A DNA stretch of 26,095 bases from JACDAN01 sp035776735 (GCA_035776735.1 DASSSO010000029.1:1-26095); one strand, 5' to 3'. Shown: positions 1 through 6,632, numbered from the stretch's first letter. Made by a program: numbers and translations. Notes: generated by a model not told the origin, from the sequence alone.

Positions 1-1146
1 GCGCTGGATCGCGGTCGAGAGCATCAGCGCGCTCATCCCGGCCCGCGCAGTGGCGTTGTCGTTGATGTCCACGAACGACGCGCCGCCCGCCTCGAGCGCC
101 GCCGCGATCTCGAGCATCCCGCGGTGGTTGCCGCCGAGCGGCGGGTCGAGCTGAACGGACGTGACCCACCTCCCCTCGCGGAGCATCTCCGCGAGCCTCG
201 TCTCCTCGGCCTGCTCGACGACCGAGAGCTTCACCTCCCGCTCGCTGAAGACCAGCGGCGCCGAGGCCGCCCGCTCCGACTGGACGGCTGCTGCGATCGC
301 GCTGATCTCGCCCGGCGTCGTACCGCAGCAGCCGCCGATGATCTTCGCGCCGAGGTCGCGCGCGTGCGCGGCGAAATCGGCGAAGTACTCGGGCGTCGCG
401 TGAGGGAAGACGACCCGGCTTCCCGCCATGCTCGCGAGGCCGATGTTCGGCATGGCGGCGAGCGCGAGGTCGCCGTTCGCGTCGTGCATCTCGTTGAGGG
501 CCGTCAGCGCGGCGTGGATGCCGGCGCCGTGGTTGGCGCCGATCGCCGCCAGCCCTGCGCTCGCGAGTCCCTCCACGGCCTGCTTCGCCGTCACGCCGCC
601 GAGCGTCTCGCCCTGCTCGTCGAAGGTCATCAGCGCGACGATCGGGAGCGACGCAACCTCCCGAACCGCCTCGATCGCGATCAGGAGCTCCTCGAGCTCG
701 TAGAAGGTCTCGACGACGAAGAGGTCGACGCCGCGTGCGTGCTGGGCGTCCGCCTGCTCGGAGAAGATGCGGCGGCGGTACTCGGGCGTGACGTCGGCGA
801 GCTCGCCGAGCGGGCCGATCGAGCCGCCGATGTAGACGTCGCGTCCGGCGATCTCGCGGGCCTCGCGCGCCAGCTTCACGGCCGTGCTGTTGATCCGCTC
901 GACCTCGTCCTCGAGGAAGTGCGCGGCCAGCTTGCGGCGGTTCGCGCCGAAGGTGTTCGTCTCGATCAGGTCCGCGCCCGCGCGGATGAAGCTGACGTGA
1001 AGCGAGACCACCGTTTCGGGTGACCGCAGGTTCGCCTCCTCGGGGACGCGCAGGCGCGGAGCAGCGCCGCTGATCAGCGTCCCCATCCCGCCGTCGGCGA
1101 CGACGATGGGGCCGTTTTGCAGGCGTTTTTCGAACGGCGTCAGCAC
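1..1146 (-). CDS. Bifunctional homocysteine S-methyltransferase / methylenetetrahydrofolate reductase (3' end outside window)
   Basis: Only the first 382 codons are present; the gene runs off the left edge. Residues 1 to about 320 are a homocysteine-binding TIM barrel, with DGGMGT near the N-terminus, ETNTFGANRRK, and GGCCGTTPGEI carrying two zinc cysteines at 273-274. From about residue 325 (VTSVQLDPPLGG) a second domain begins that matches the start of a methylenetetrahydrofolate reductase barrel, the architecture of Bacillus YitJ. The family transfers a methyl group to homocysteine to give methionine, and the second domain makes 5-methyl-THF. The GTG start at 1146-1144 is chosen because the protein then opens directly on the barrel; the ribosome site is weak. 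Oddity: the position expected to hold the first zinc Cys reads GANHGAG, with His206. A 576-bp gap rich in hairpins lies upstream. Confidence 0.9.
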   Translation of the reverse strand, partial: MLTPFEKRLQNGPIVVADGGMGTLISGAAPRLRVPEEANLRSPETVVSLHVSFIRAGADLIETNTFGANRRKLAAHFLEDEVERINSTAVKLAREAREIAGRDVYIGGSIGPLGELADVTPEYRRRIFSEQADAQHARGVDLFVVETFYELEELLIAIEAVREVASLPIVALMTFDEQGETLGGVTAKQAVEGLASAGLAAIGANHGAGIHAALTALNEMHDANGDLALAAMPNIGLASMAGSRVVFPHATPEYFADFAAHARDLGAKIIGGCCGTTPGEISAIAAAVQSERAASAPLVFSEREVKLSVVEQAEETRLAEMLREGRWVTSVQLDPPLGGNHRGMLEIAAALEAGGASFVDINDNATARAGMSALMLSTAIQR

Positions 1147-1274
1147 TCAGCCCACTCTACGCGGATCCGCCCGGGTCGGTCATCCAGCGGAAGTTGGTGA
1201 AGCGCCGTAGTCAACCGCCAAAGGGTGATGGATCAACCGACCCCGGCCAAGCAAAGTGCGCCTGTAACCGATGC

Positions 1275-1367
1275 GGGCCCGATGCGGCGGGGCCCAGTCG
1301 GATCAGACCGAGAGGGCCCGATGCGGCGGGGCCTATCGGACGAGCGGGGCCCGTTGCGGCGGGGCCC
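1275..1367. repeat. Three-copy GC-rich direct repeat, each copy a mini-hairpin
   Basis: Copies at 1275-1295, 1314-1333 and 1347-1367 each read GGGCCC, then GATGCGGCG (GTTGCGGCG in the third), then GGGCCC (the second copy ends GGGCCT). Every copy can fold as a 6-bp stem with a 9-nt loop, weakened by one base pair in copy two. Start-to-start spacing is 39 and 33 bp, so the intervening sequence is not conserved in length. Function unknown. Confidence 0.85.
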
Positions 1368-1401
1368 ACTCGAGACTCAAGCGGCTCTCTACTCGAGAGA
1401 A

Positions 1402-1432
1402 TCAGGCGGGGCCGGGCGGCGGCCCCGCCTGA
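1402..1432. other. Perfect 12-bp hairpin
   Basis: Arms TCAGGCGGGGCC (1402-1413) and GGCCCCGCCTGA (1421-1432) are perfectly complementary around a 7-nt loop. There is no U-tract on either side. It is terminator-like in strength, but no gene ends nearby. Confidence 0.8.
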
Positions 1433-1439
1433 CTATGTC

Positions 1440-1457
1440 GTTGCGCTTTCGCGCAAC
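1440..1457. other. Perfect 7-bp hairpin
   Basis: Arms GTTGCGC (1440-1446) and GCGCAAC (1451-1457) enclose a TTTC loop. It lies 8 nt from the preceding hairpin and 6 nt from the next one, as part of the same cluster. Confidence 0.7.
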
Positions 1458-1462
1458 TCATT

Positions 1463-1490
1463 TCGGCGGAAGTCTCACGACTTCCGCCGA
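1463..1490. other. Perfect 12-bp hairpin with tetraloop
   Basis: Arms TCGGCGGAAGTC (1463-1474) and GACTTCCGCCGA (1479-1490) are perfectly complementary around a 4-nt loop (TCAC). This is the most compact stem in the cluster. Confidence 0.8.
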
Positions 1491-1569
1491 CCGTACTGAG
1501 CCGGGCGCCGCGGGCGCGGCGCGCGGCCCACGAGCCGCTGCTGATCCCTGTTCCCCAGCACGGCCCTGA

Positions 1570-1594
1570 GCGGAACGGGCAAAGCCCGTTCCGC
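1570..1594. other. Perfect 11-bp hairpin with AAA loop
   Basis: Arms GCGGAACGGGC (1570-1580) and GCCCGTTCCGC (1584-1594) close on a 3-nt loop. There is no U-tract downstream on either strand. Confidence 0.8.
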
Positions 1595-1691
1595 GGCTTC
1601 ACCACACTCATGGGTTCAACCGCATGTGCCGATAAGTGCTTCGACTCCTCCGCGGGGAACTAACGGCAACTAGCGCTCTGCGGCGGGTCTT

Positions 1692-1714
1692 GCGGCGCGC
1701 TCCGTGCGCGCCGC
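1692..1714. terminator. Hairpin terminator next to the SDR stop, possibly bidirectional
   Basis: Arms GCGGCGCGC (1692-1700) and GCGCGCCGC (1706-1714) form a perfect 9-bp stem. It begins 8 nt past the SDR stop on the minus strand, a position expected of that gene's terminator. The pyrimidine tail (TTCTCTTCTC) is on the plus-strand side, so it could also stop plus-strand transcripts leaving the hairpin field. Confidence 0.55.
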
Positions 1715-1722
1715 TTCTCTTC

Positions 1723-2472
1723 TCAGTGGAGCACGCGGCCTTCCATGCCGCCTGCGACGACGACCACCTGGCCGGTGACGTGGCCGGAGAGTTCGTCGGA
1801 GGTCAGGACGACGATCTGCCGCGCGACGTCCTCGGTGGTCGCCACCTTGCGCAGCGGCATCGTCTTCGTGACGCGGTCGACGAGGGCCGGGTCCTCGATC
1901 TCCCGCCGGGTCATCGGCGACCGCGTCCAGCCGGGACACACGCAGTTCACGCGCCCACCGGGTGCGATCCGGACGATTTCGTTCTTCAGGCTCAGCAGGA
2001 GCCCGTAGGCGATCGCCGACTTGGCGGCCGCGTAGTCGGCGTGGCCGGCCTCGCCGAAGACGCCGGCGGTCGAGCCGACCAGGACGAGGCTCCCGCGGCC
2101 CGTGCGCTCCACCGAGCGGAGAAACCCCCGCGCCGTGAGGAACGTCGCCGTCAGGTTCAGGCGCAGCGTCTTCTCCCAGCGGTCGAGCGGGAGCTCCCAG
2201 GCAGGCACGTCCTCGGAGGGCCACACGCCGGCGACGGCGGCGCAGGCGTCCAGTGTCCCCACCTCCTCGAACAGCCGCTCGACCTCCTCCTCCCGCGTCA
2301 AGTCGGCCTGGACGAGCTGCGCCGCGCCGAGCGCCTCGGCTTGCTCGCGGCCGCGGTGGTAGTGGGCGACGACCTCCGCGCCTTCCTGGAGGAACTCCCG
2401 GACACACGCGGAGCCGATGCCGCCGGAGGCGCCCGTGATTAGGATTCTCCTACCACGTAGCCCGGTCTCCAT
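1723..2472 (-). CDS. Short-chain dehydrogenase/reductase (SDR, classical type)
   Basis: A 249-residue protein of normal classical-SDR length. TGASGGIG at residues 13-20 is the dinucleotide-binding glycine motif. Ser134, Tyr147 and Lys151 (YAAAK) form the catalytic set, with Asn106 in the usual structural Asn position. The C-terminal PGWTRSPMT stretch matches the cofactor-binding loop of FabG-like enzymes. The usual NNAG is replaced by AVAG at 79-82. The family reduces or oxidises carbonyl or hydroxyl groups with NAD(P)H; the substrate cannot be told from sequence. The ATG start places the glycine motif at the normal distance from the N-terminus. It is divergent from the M55 peptidase with 83 bp between starts and stands alone in its strand block. 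FabG-like or a secondary-metabolite ketoreductase are both possible. Confidence 0.9.
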   Translation of the reverse strand: METGLRGRRILITGASGGIGSACVREFLQEGAEVVAHYHRGREQAEALGAAQLVQADLTREEEVERLFEEVGTLDACAAVAGVWPSEDVPAWELPLDRWEKTLRLNLTATFLTARGFLRSVERTGRGSLVLVGSTAGVFGEAGHADYAAAKSAIAYGLLLSLKNEIVRIAPGGRVNCVCPGWTRSPMTRREIEDPALVDRVTKTMPLRKVATTEDVARQIVVLTSDELSGHVTGQVVVVAGGMEGRVLH

Positions 2473-2555
2473 GCGGCGACACTACCTAGGTCCGAGTCCA
2501 CCTCAACGTCGACGACGTCTGGCCCCTTCCTGATCGAAACCAAGGAGGAGGCGGA

Positions 2556-3380
2556 GTGAAAGTCCACATCATCAGCGACATGGAGGGTGTCGCCGGCATT
2601 GTCCGGGCGGAACAGACCGTGGGTGGCCACGAGCTCTACGAGGAGGGCCGCAAGCTCTACACCGAGGAGATCAACGCCGCGGTGCGCGGCGCGAAGGCGG
2701 CGGGCGCCGAGGAGATCGTCGTCATGGACCACCACGGCGCCGGCAAGGCCTGGAGCTTCAACTCGCTCGTCCACGACATGCTCGACCCGGCCTGCGAGTA
2801 CGTCGTCCAGTCGAGCTGGACGCAGTACACGGAGTTCCTGGAGAGCGGCGTCGACGGTTGCCTCCTCGTCGGCATGCACGCGATGGCCGGCACCCCCGAC
2901 GGGGTTCTGAACCACACGGTCTCCGGGCGGGAGTGGCACAACCTCCGCTTCAACGGCGTGCCCGTCGGCGAGTCGGCGATCAACGCGGCCATGTGCGGGA
3001 ACTGGGGCTGTCCCGTGCTGCTCGTGACAGGAGACGAAGCGGCCTGCCGCGAGGCCAAGGCCCTGCTGGGCGACGGCCTGACCACGGTCGCCGTCAAGAA
3101 GGGGATCGGTTCACGGGCCGCCCGCAATCTCGCACCCCTGCGTGCACGCGAGGTGATCGAGGAGGGCGCGCGCAACGCGCTGAAGGATCTGAGCGCCGTG
3201 CAGCCTTACGAGCCGGGCCGCCCGTCGGTGATCGAGGTCGAGTTCACGCAGACCAGCGAGCTGGACAAGTACCGCGGCCGAACGGGCGTCGAGATCACCG
3301 GCCCGCGCTCGATCGTCGTGCGGGCGGCCGACTGGTGGACCGCCTGGAGGAGCCTGTTCCTGGAGCCGTCCCTTCCCTAG
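2556..3380 (+). CDS. dppA: M55 family D-aminopeptidase (DppA-like)
   Basis: A 274-residue protein, the usual length for peptidase family M55. The sequence opens with ISDMEG, giving Asp8 and Glu10; DHHG places His60, GMHA places His108 and VGES places Glu139. These match the metal-ligand pattern known from Bacillus subtilis DppA. His120 in the LNHT segment is the likely catalytic histidine. The family is a zinc-dependent aminopeptidase acting on D-amino-acid peptides in the cytoplasm. The GTG start is preceded by AAGGAGG at 2542-2548, seven bases upstream, a clear ribosome site. The sigma-factor gene begins 54 bp downstream in the same direction, so co-transcription is possible but not shown. 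No signal peptide is visible. Confidence 0.92.
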   Translation: MKVHIISDMEGVAGIVRAEQTVGGHELYEEGRKLYTEEINAAVRGAKAAGAEEIVVMDHHGAGKAWSFNSLVHDMLDPACEYVVQSSWTQYTEFLESGVDGCLLVGMHAMAGTPDGVLNHTVSGREWHNLRFNGVPVGESAINAAMCGNWGCPVLLVTGDEAACREAKALLGDGLTTVAVKKGIGSRAARNLAPLRAREVIEEGARNALKDLSAVQPYEPGRPSVIEVEFTQTSELDKYRGRTGVEITGPRSIVVRAADWWTAWRSLFLEPSLP

Positions 3381-3434
3381 CGACGGTCGCGCACCTGCCG
3401 CCTTCCATGCCGGGGGTATGCGGTTGTCGCCACA

Positions 3435-4049
3435 ATGGGTCAAGCTATGGGCATGGACGCGGTGGGGGAGGACCTCGCGGGCGCCGTCGAGGCCATGAGC
3501 ATGCGCGTGGAGCTGACCGACGCGCAGCTCGTCGCGCGCTGCCGGACCGGGGATCCCGACGCGTGGAACGAGCTGGTCGAACGGTTCTCGCGCTACGTCT
3601 ACGCGATCGCCGTCCAGGCCTTCAAGCTGCCGGAGCACGACGCGGAGGACGTCTTCCAAGAGGTGTTCACACGCGCCTACGAGAACCTCCACAAGCTTCG
3701 CGACGACGAAGCGATCCGCCCGTGGCTCGCACAGCTGACCCGGCGGCTCTGTATCGACCGCCTTCGGGCCCGCTCGGCGGAGCAGCTCGAGGACGACGTC
3801 GAGATCGCGGACGTCCGCGACACGATCGCCCGGCTCGACGAGTCGCTCGCCGTGCACGAGGCGCTCTCGGCGCTTCCCGACAGCTGCCAGGAGATCCTCG
3901 ACCGGTTCTTCGCGCGGGACGAGAGCTACCGCATGATCGGCGACGCCCTCGACCTGCCCTCCGGGACGATCGCCAGCCGCATCTCCCGCTGCCTGACGAA
4001 GCTTCGGGTCGAGATGGAGGGAAGAAACCGCGGCGCCTCTGCGTCCTGA
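3435..4049 (+). CDS. Sigma-70 family RNA polymerase sigma factor, ECF type
   Basis: A 204-residue protein with a sigma region 2 at about 30-112 (DAEDVFQEVFTRAYENLHKLRD is the core-binding and -10 recognition helix region) and a sigma region 4 helix-turn-helix at about 137-192 (SYRMIGDALDLPSGTIASRISR). It lacks regions 1 and 3, as ECF sigma factors do. It directs RNA polymerase to a dedicated promoter set. The start is uncertain: the ATG at 3435 has no evident ribosome site, and in-frame ATGs at 3447, 3453, 3495 and 3501 are alternatives; conserved sequence begins near residue 26. No classical anti-sigma factor with a transmembrane segment or zinc-binding motif follows. Instead a small acidic protein starts five bases after the stop, at the head of a tight gene run. 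Confidence 0.9.
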   Translation: MGQAMGMDAVGEDLAGAVEAMSMRVELTDAQLVARCRTGDPDAWNELVERFSRYVYAIAVQAFKLPEHDAEDVFQEVFTRAYENLHKLRDDEAIRPWLAQLTRRLCIDRLRARSAEQLEDDVEIADVRDTIARLDESLAVHEALSALPDSCQEILDRFFARDESYRMIGDALDLPSGTIASRISRCLTKLRVEMEGRNRGASAS

Positions 4050-4054
4050 GCTTG

Positions 4055-4321
4055 GTGACGCCTGTGCCCGCCTACGACGAAGAGAAGCTTGGTGAGATCT
4101 TGAGCGCACTTCCGCCTGCCCCGGAGGCCTGGGTCAAGGCCGCGCAGGACATCCCGCTCGCCCGGCGGGGGCTCGAGCAGATCGTGCAGCGAGCCGACGC
4201 GGACGAGGAGTTCCGCCGTCGGGTGATCGCGGATCCCGAGGCCGCCCTCGAGGAAGCCGACGTGGTCGCGCACGCCGAGGACATCGAGATCCTCCGCCGC
4301 CGCCTGGACGCCGACAAGTAG
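4055..4321 (+). CDS. Small acidic protein downstream of ECF sigma factor, unknown function
   Basis: An 88-residue frame beginning at GTG 4055, five bases after the sigma stop and ending 12 bases before the cyclodeaminase start; GTG 4064 is an alternative start. It is cytoplasmic-looking, with no membrane segment and no cysteine. Visible parts are a PPAPEAWVKAAQDIP stretch (20-34), a basic-acidic helix LARRGLEQIVQRADADEEF, then FRRRVIADPEAALEEAD (53-69) and a charged C-terminus. The DPEAAL segment resembles the helical leader region of Nif11/nitrile-hydratase-like small proteins, but there is no Cys/Ser/Thr-rich core, so a modified-peptide precursor is unlikely. Its position suggests a partner, regulator or target of the sigma factor; that is inference. 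Codon use matches its neighbours, supporting a real gene. Confidence 0.7.
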   Translation: MTPVPAYDEEKLGEILSALPPAPEAWVKAAQDIPLARRGLEQIVQRADADEEFRRRVIADPEAALEEADVVAHAEDIEILRRRLDADK

Positions 4322-4333
4322 AGAATCCCGCCC

Positions 4334-4927
4334 GTGAGCTCGGGCGACCTTCTCGACCAGTCCCTGGGCGAGTTCCTCGAGGCCGTCGCCTCGGAGGATC
4401 CGACGCCCGGCGGGGGCTCCGCCGCCGCACTCGCGGTGGCGCTGTCAGCTGGCCTGACGGCGATGGTGGCCCGCGCGACCGAGGGGTGGCGGGAAGCGCG
4501 GTCGGTCGTGGCGCAGGCGGAGCGACTGCGCAAGCGGGTGGCGCCGCTCGCCCAGCTCGACGCCGAGGCATACGAGGAGGCGCTCGTGGCCATGAAGCTC
4601 CCCGAGCGGGTCGAGCCGACGGTCCGGGACATGGCCGTCGGGGCCGCGCTCAAGCGGGCGGTCGACCTGCCGATGGCGATCGCGGAAGCGGGCGCGGACG
4701 CCGCGTGCCTGGCCGCGCACGCCGCCGACCGCGGGCTGGAGGACCGCCGCGCCGACGCGGTCACCGCCGCGCTGCTCGCCGAGGCGGGCACGCGTGCCGC
4801 TGCGGCGCTCGTCTCCGTCAACCTCCTCGTCAAGGCGGGAGACGAGCGGGCGCAGCGGGCGGAGCTGCTGGCCAAGACGGCAGCCCAGGCGGCCCGCGAG
4901 GCCGTTCGCTCCCTGGACGCGACGTAA
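4334..4927 (+). CDS. Cyclodeaminase/cyclohydrolase family protein (FTCD_C domain)
   Basis: A 197-residue all-helical protein of the length usual for stand-alone formiminotetrahydrofolate cyclodeaminases. The glycine-rich segment PTPGGGSAAA at 23-32 is the family signature near the folate site, and MVARAT and DLPMAIAE segments follow in the expected order. Characterised members release ammonia from 5-formimino-THF to give 5,10-methenyl-THF, but the family also includes members of unknown function (including serine-cycle McyA-like proteins), so the substrate is not certain. The GTG start sits 12 bases after the small acidic protein; the subtilisin-like gene follows after nine bases. No formiminotransferase partner is visible in the window, so a histidine-degradation role is not supported by context. 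Confidence 0.87.
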   Translation: MSSGDLLDQSLGEFLEAVASEDPTPGGGSAAALAVALSAGLTAMVARATEGWREARSVVAQAERLRKRVAPLAQLDAEAYEEALVAMKLPERVEPTVRDMAVGAALKRAVDLPMAIAEAGADAACLAAHAADRGLEDRRADAVTAALLAEAGTRAAAALVSVNLLVKAGDERAQRAELLAKTAAQAAREAVRSLDAT

Positions 4928-4936
4928 CATCGAAGC

Positions 4937-5770
4937 GTGGCCGACCCCGCTCCCGAGCGCCCGCTTCCGGCCTGGAGCCTCCCGGCTGGAGCCGCCGAGG
5001 CGCTCGCGCTGCCGACGGAGTGGCCCGGTCGTGTCACGCGCGAGTGGGCGTGGGGAGGATCGACCGGCGAGGGCGTCCGCGTCTGCATCCTCGACTCCGG
5101 CGTCGAGCCCGATCATCCCGACGTCGGCGAGCTCGCCGGCGCCGTCGCGGTCGAGGTCGGTCCGGACGAGGGAGTCACGGTCGTCGACGACGCCGAGGGC
5201 GATCTCTGCGGCCACGGGACCGCCTGCGCGGGCATCGTCCGCTCGCTCGCGCCGGACTGCGAGCTCCACAGCGTGCGTGTCCTGGGCGCCGGCTTCACCG
5301 GCAGCGGCACGGCGCTGCTCGGCGGCCTCCGCTGGGCGGTCGAGCAGGGGTTCCAGGTCATCAACATGAGCCTCTCGACGACGAAGAGCCAGTTCGCGGG
5401 GCTTCTGCACGAGGTCGCGGACACCGCGTACTTCCGCAGGACCGTGCTCGTGGCCTCGGCGCACAACATGCCCGTCGAGAGCTACCCGTGGCGCTTCTCG
5501 TCCGTAATCTCGGTCGGCAGCCACGAGGAGCCCGACGCGGAGACGTTCTACTACAACCCCAGCCCACCGGTGGAGTTCTTCGCCCGCGGCGTCGACGTCG
5601 AGGTCGCCTGGCTCGGGGGGTCGCGGGCCCGCTCGACGGGGAACAGCTTCGCGACGCCGCACATGACCGGCATCTGCGCGCGCATCCTCGGCAAGCACCC
5701 CGAGCTGACGCCGTTCCAGCTGAAGAGCGCGCTCTATCTGACGGCCAACAACGTGGAGGGAGGCGAATGA
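4937..5770 (+). CDS. S8 family serine peptidase (subtilisin-like), no signal peptide
   Basis: A 277-residue subtilase core. The catalytic triad is visible: Asp53 in ILDSGVEPDHPD, His93 in CGHGTACAG and Ser237 in GNSFATPHM. Asn177 in ASAHNMP is the likely oxyanion-hole residue, in a variant of the usual AAGN. There is no signal sequence, no recognisable inhibitor propeptide and no C-terminal anchor, so the enzyme is probably cytoplasmic, in contrast to most exported subtilases. A short 35-residue N-terminal extension rich in Pro and Ala precedes the catalytic domain. GTG 4937 lies nine bases after the cyclodeaminase stop. The stop overlaps the next start (ATGA), implying translational coupling to the GAF protein. 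The substrate is unknown; maturation of a small peptide or regulated proteolysis are both possible. Confidence 0.93.
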   Translation: MADPAPERPLPAWSLPAGAAEALALPTEWPGRVTREWAWGGSTGEGVRVCILDSGVEPDHPDVGELAGAVAVEVGPDEGVTVVDDAEGDLCGHGTACAGIVRSLAPDCELHSVRVLGAGFTGSGTALLGGLRWAVEQGFQVINMSLSTTKSQFAGLLHEVADTAYFRRTVLVASAHNMPVESYPWRFSSVISVGSHEEPDAETFYYNPSPPVEFFARGVDVEVAWLGGSRARSTGNSFATPHMTGICARILGKHPELTPFQLKSALYLTANNVEGGE

Positions 5771-6408
5771 CCCAGGACGATCTGCGGGCTGCGGTGGCCG
5801 CGGGAGTGCTCGCCTCGGAGGAGGCGCATCGCGCGCTCCTGCAGGCGACCGTCGAGGTGGCGCGCGGGATCTTCTCCGCGAAGGCGGCCTCCGTGCTGCT
5901 CTACGACGAGACGACGGACGAGCTCGTGTTCGAGGCCGTCGCCGGGGAGGGGTCGGGCTCGCTGGTCGGCGAGCGGCTGCCGTCGAGCACCGGGATCGGC
6001 GGCTGGGTGCTCGTCACCCGTCAGCCGATCGTCCTCGACGACGTGGCGCAGGATCCGCGGTGGGCCAAGGACGCCGCGCAACGCACCGGCTACGTCCCGA
6101 AGGGAATGATGTGCGTGCCGCTCGTCTACGAGGAGGAGCCGCTCGGCGTGCTCTACGTCCTCGACCGGCCCCAGGAGACGAGGTTCTCGCTGGAGGAGAT
6201 GGAGCTGCTCGGACTGTTCGGGAACCAGGCGGCGATCGGGCTCGACCTGCTCCGGAAGGCGCGGCGGGCGAAAGCGGTGCTGGACGACGCGGACACCGAC
6301 GCCGCGCTGCTCGCGCGGGTCGCGGAGAACCTCGAGGGCCTGGAGGGCCGGCGCCGCGCCGCCGGCGTCGAGCTGCTCCGGTCGCTGGAGGCCCTCTTCA
6401 AGGACTGA
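5767..6408 (+). CDS. GAF domain-containing protein
   Basis: A 213-residue protein. Residues about 22-162 form a GAF domain: EVARGIFSAKAASVLLYDE, the STGIGGWVLVTRQPIVLDD segment and MMCVPLVYEEEPLGVLYVLDRP are typical. The C-terminal 50 residues are a charged helical tail with no recognised enzymatic output domain. GAF domains bind small ligands such as cyclic nucleotides or sense redox or light; the ligand cannot be read from the sequence. There is no bilin-binding cysteine in the usual position. The ATG overlaps the subtilisin stop by four bases, so the two proteins are probably made in a fixed ratio and may act together. The stop codon lies inside a strong hairpin that probably ends the transcript. 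Confidence 0.9.
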   Translation: MTQDDLRAAVAAGVLASEEAHRALLQATVEVARGIFSAKAASVLLYDETTDELVFEAVAGEGSGSLVGERLPSSTGIGGWVLVTRQPIVLDDVAQDPRWAKDAAQRTGYVPKGMMCVPLVYEEEPLGVLYVLDRPQETRFSLEEMELLGLFGNQAAIGLDLLRKARRAKAVLDDADTDAALLARVAENLEGLEGRRRAAGVELLRSLEALFKD

Positions 6409-6430
6409 AGCCGGGGCTCGCCCGGCTTCA
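6406..6430 (+). terminator. Hairpin terminator overlapping the GAF gene stop
   Basis: Arms TGAAGCCGGG (6406-6415) and CCCGGCTTCA (6421-6430) form a perfect 10-bp stem around GCTCG. The left arm begins with the TGA stop. There is no U-tract, as is common in high-GC actinobacteria. Confidence 0.65.
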
Positions 6431-6442
6431 GAAACGCGGAAA

Positions 6443-6457
6443 AGGGCGAACGGCCCT
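6443..6457 (-). terminator. Short terminator of the low-complexity small gene
   Basis: On the minus strand AGGGC, CGTTC loop, GCCCT is followed by TTTTCC; the arms are 6457-6453 and 6447-6443. The left arm begins inside the TAG stop of the 58-residue gene. The run of four T makes this the only U-tailed terminator candidate in the left half of the window. Confidence 0.5.
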
Positions 6458-6632
6458 AGGGGTCCATCCGCTCGATCTGGTCCATCTGGTGCGCCTCAAC
6501 CTGGGCCGCATCGTCGGCGCGCTCGATCTGCTCGATCTGCTCGATCTGATCCATCTGGTGCGCCTCCACCTGGTCGGCGCGATCGGCGCGGTCGTCCGCC
6601 CGATCCATCTGGTCCATCTGCTCGTCCGACAT
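6456..6632 (-). CDS. 58-residue low-complexity acidic repeat protein, unknown
   Basis: The ATG at 6632-6630 is preceded by AAAGGAGA at a good distance, and the stop is followed by a small U-tailed hairpin, so this looks like a genuine gene. The protein uses only eleven residue types (M, S, D, E, Q, R, A, V, H, I, P), with no Leu, Lys, Gly, Cys, Thr, Asn or aromatic residue. It is strongly acidic (12 Asp and 7 Glu against about 5 Arg). An 11-residue unit QVEAHQMDQIE occurs twice, matching 33-bp DNA repeats at 6471-6503 and 6540-6572 (31 of 33 identical). Between them are three tandem 9-bp units coding IEQ-like triplets. A roughly three-residue period of hydrophobic, acidic and polar residues runs through it. 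I recognise no family. An in-frame ATG 14 codons upstream is less likely because it lacks a ribosome site. Confidence 0.7.
   Translation of the reverse strand: MSDEQMDQMDRADDRADRADQVEAHQMDQIEQIEQIERADDAAQVEAHQMDQIERMDP

Larger units (their letters stand above)
1147..1722. other. 576-bp non-coding gap filled with perfect hairpins
   Basis: I see no convincing protein gene here; open frames exist on both strands but show no recognisable motif. The gap lies upstream of the minus-strand homocysteine methyltransferase and downstream of the minus-strand SDR. It holds three copies of a GGGCCC-flanked repeat, followed by four perfect GC-rich hairpins within about 200 bp and a fifth next to the SDR stop. 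Only the 1147-1270 and 1595-1690 parts are largely free of such structure. I could not match it to tmRNA, RNase P RNA, SRP RNA or a known riboswitch by eye. A loose TTGACT sequence on the minus strand near 1208-1213 could be a -35 box, without a good -10. Confidence 0.7.

Noticed and set aside
1275..1367. CRISPR array
   Set aside because: Only three units with unequal spacing (39 and 33 bp), a repeat of about 20 bp and spacers of 12-19 bp; no Cas gene.
4055..4321. RiPP precursor peptide processed by the nearby subtilisin
   Set aside because: No cysteine and essentially no serine or threonine core, and no cyclodehydratase, lanthionine synthetase or radical-SAM enzyme in the window.
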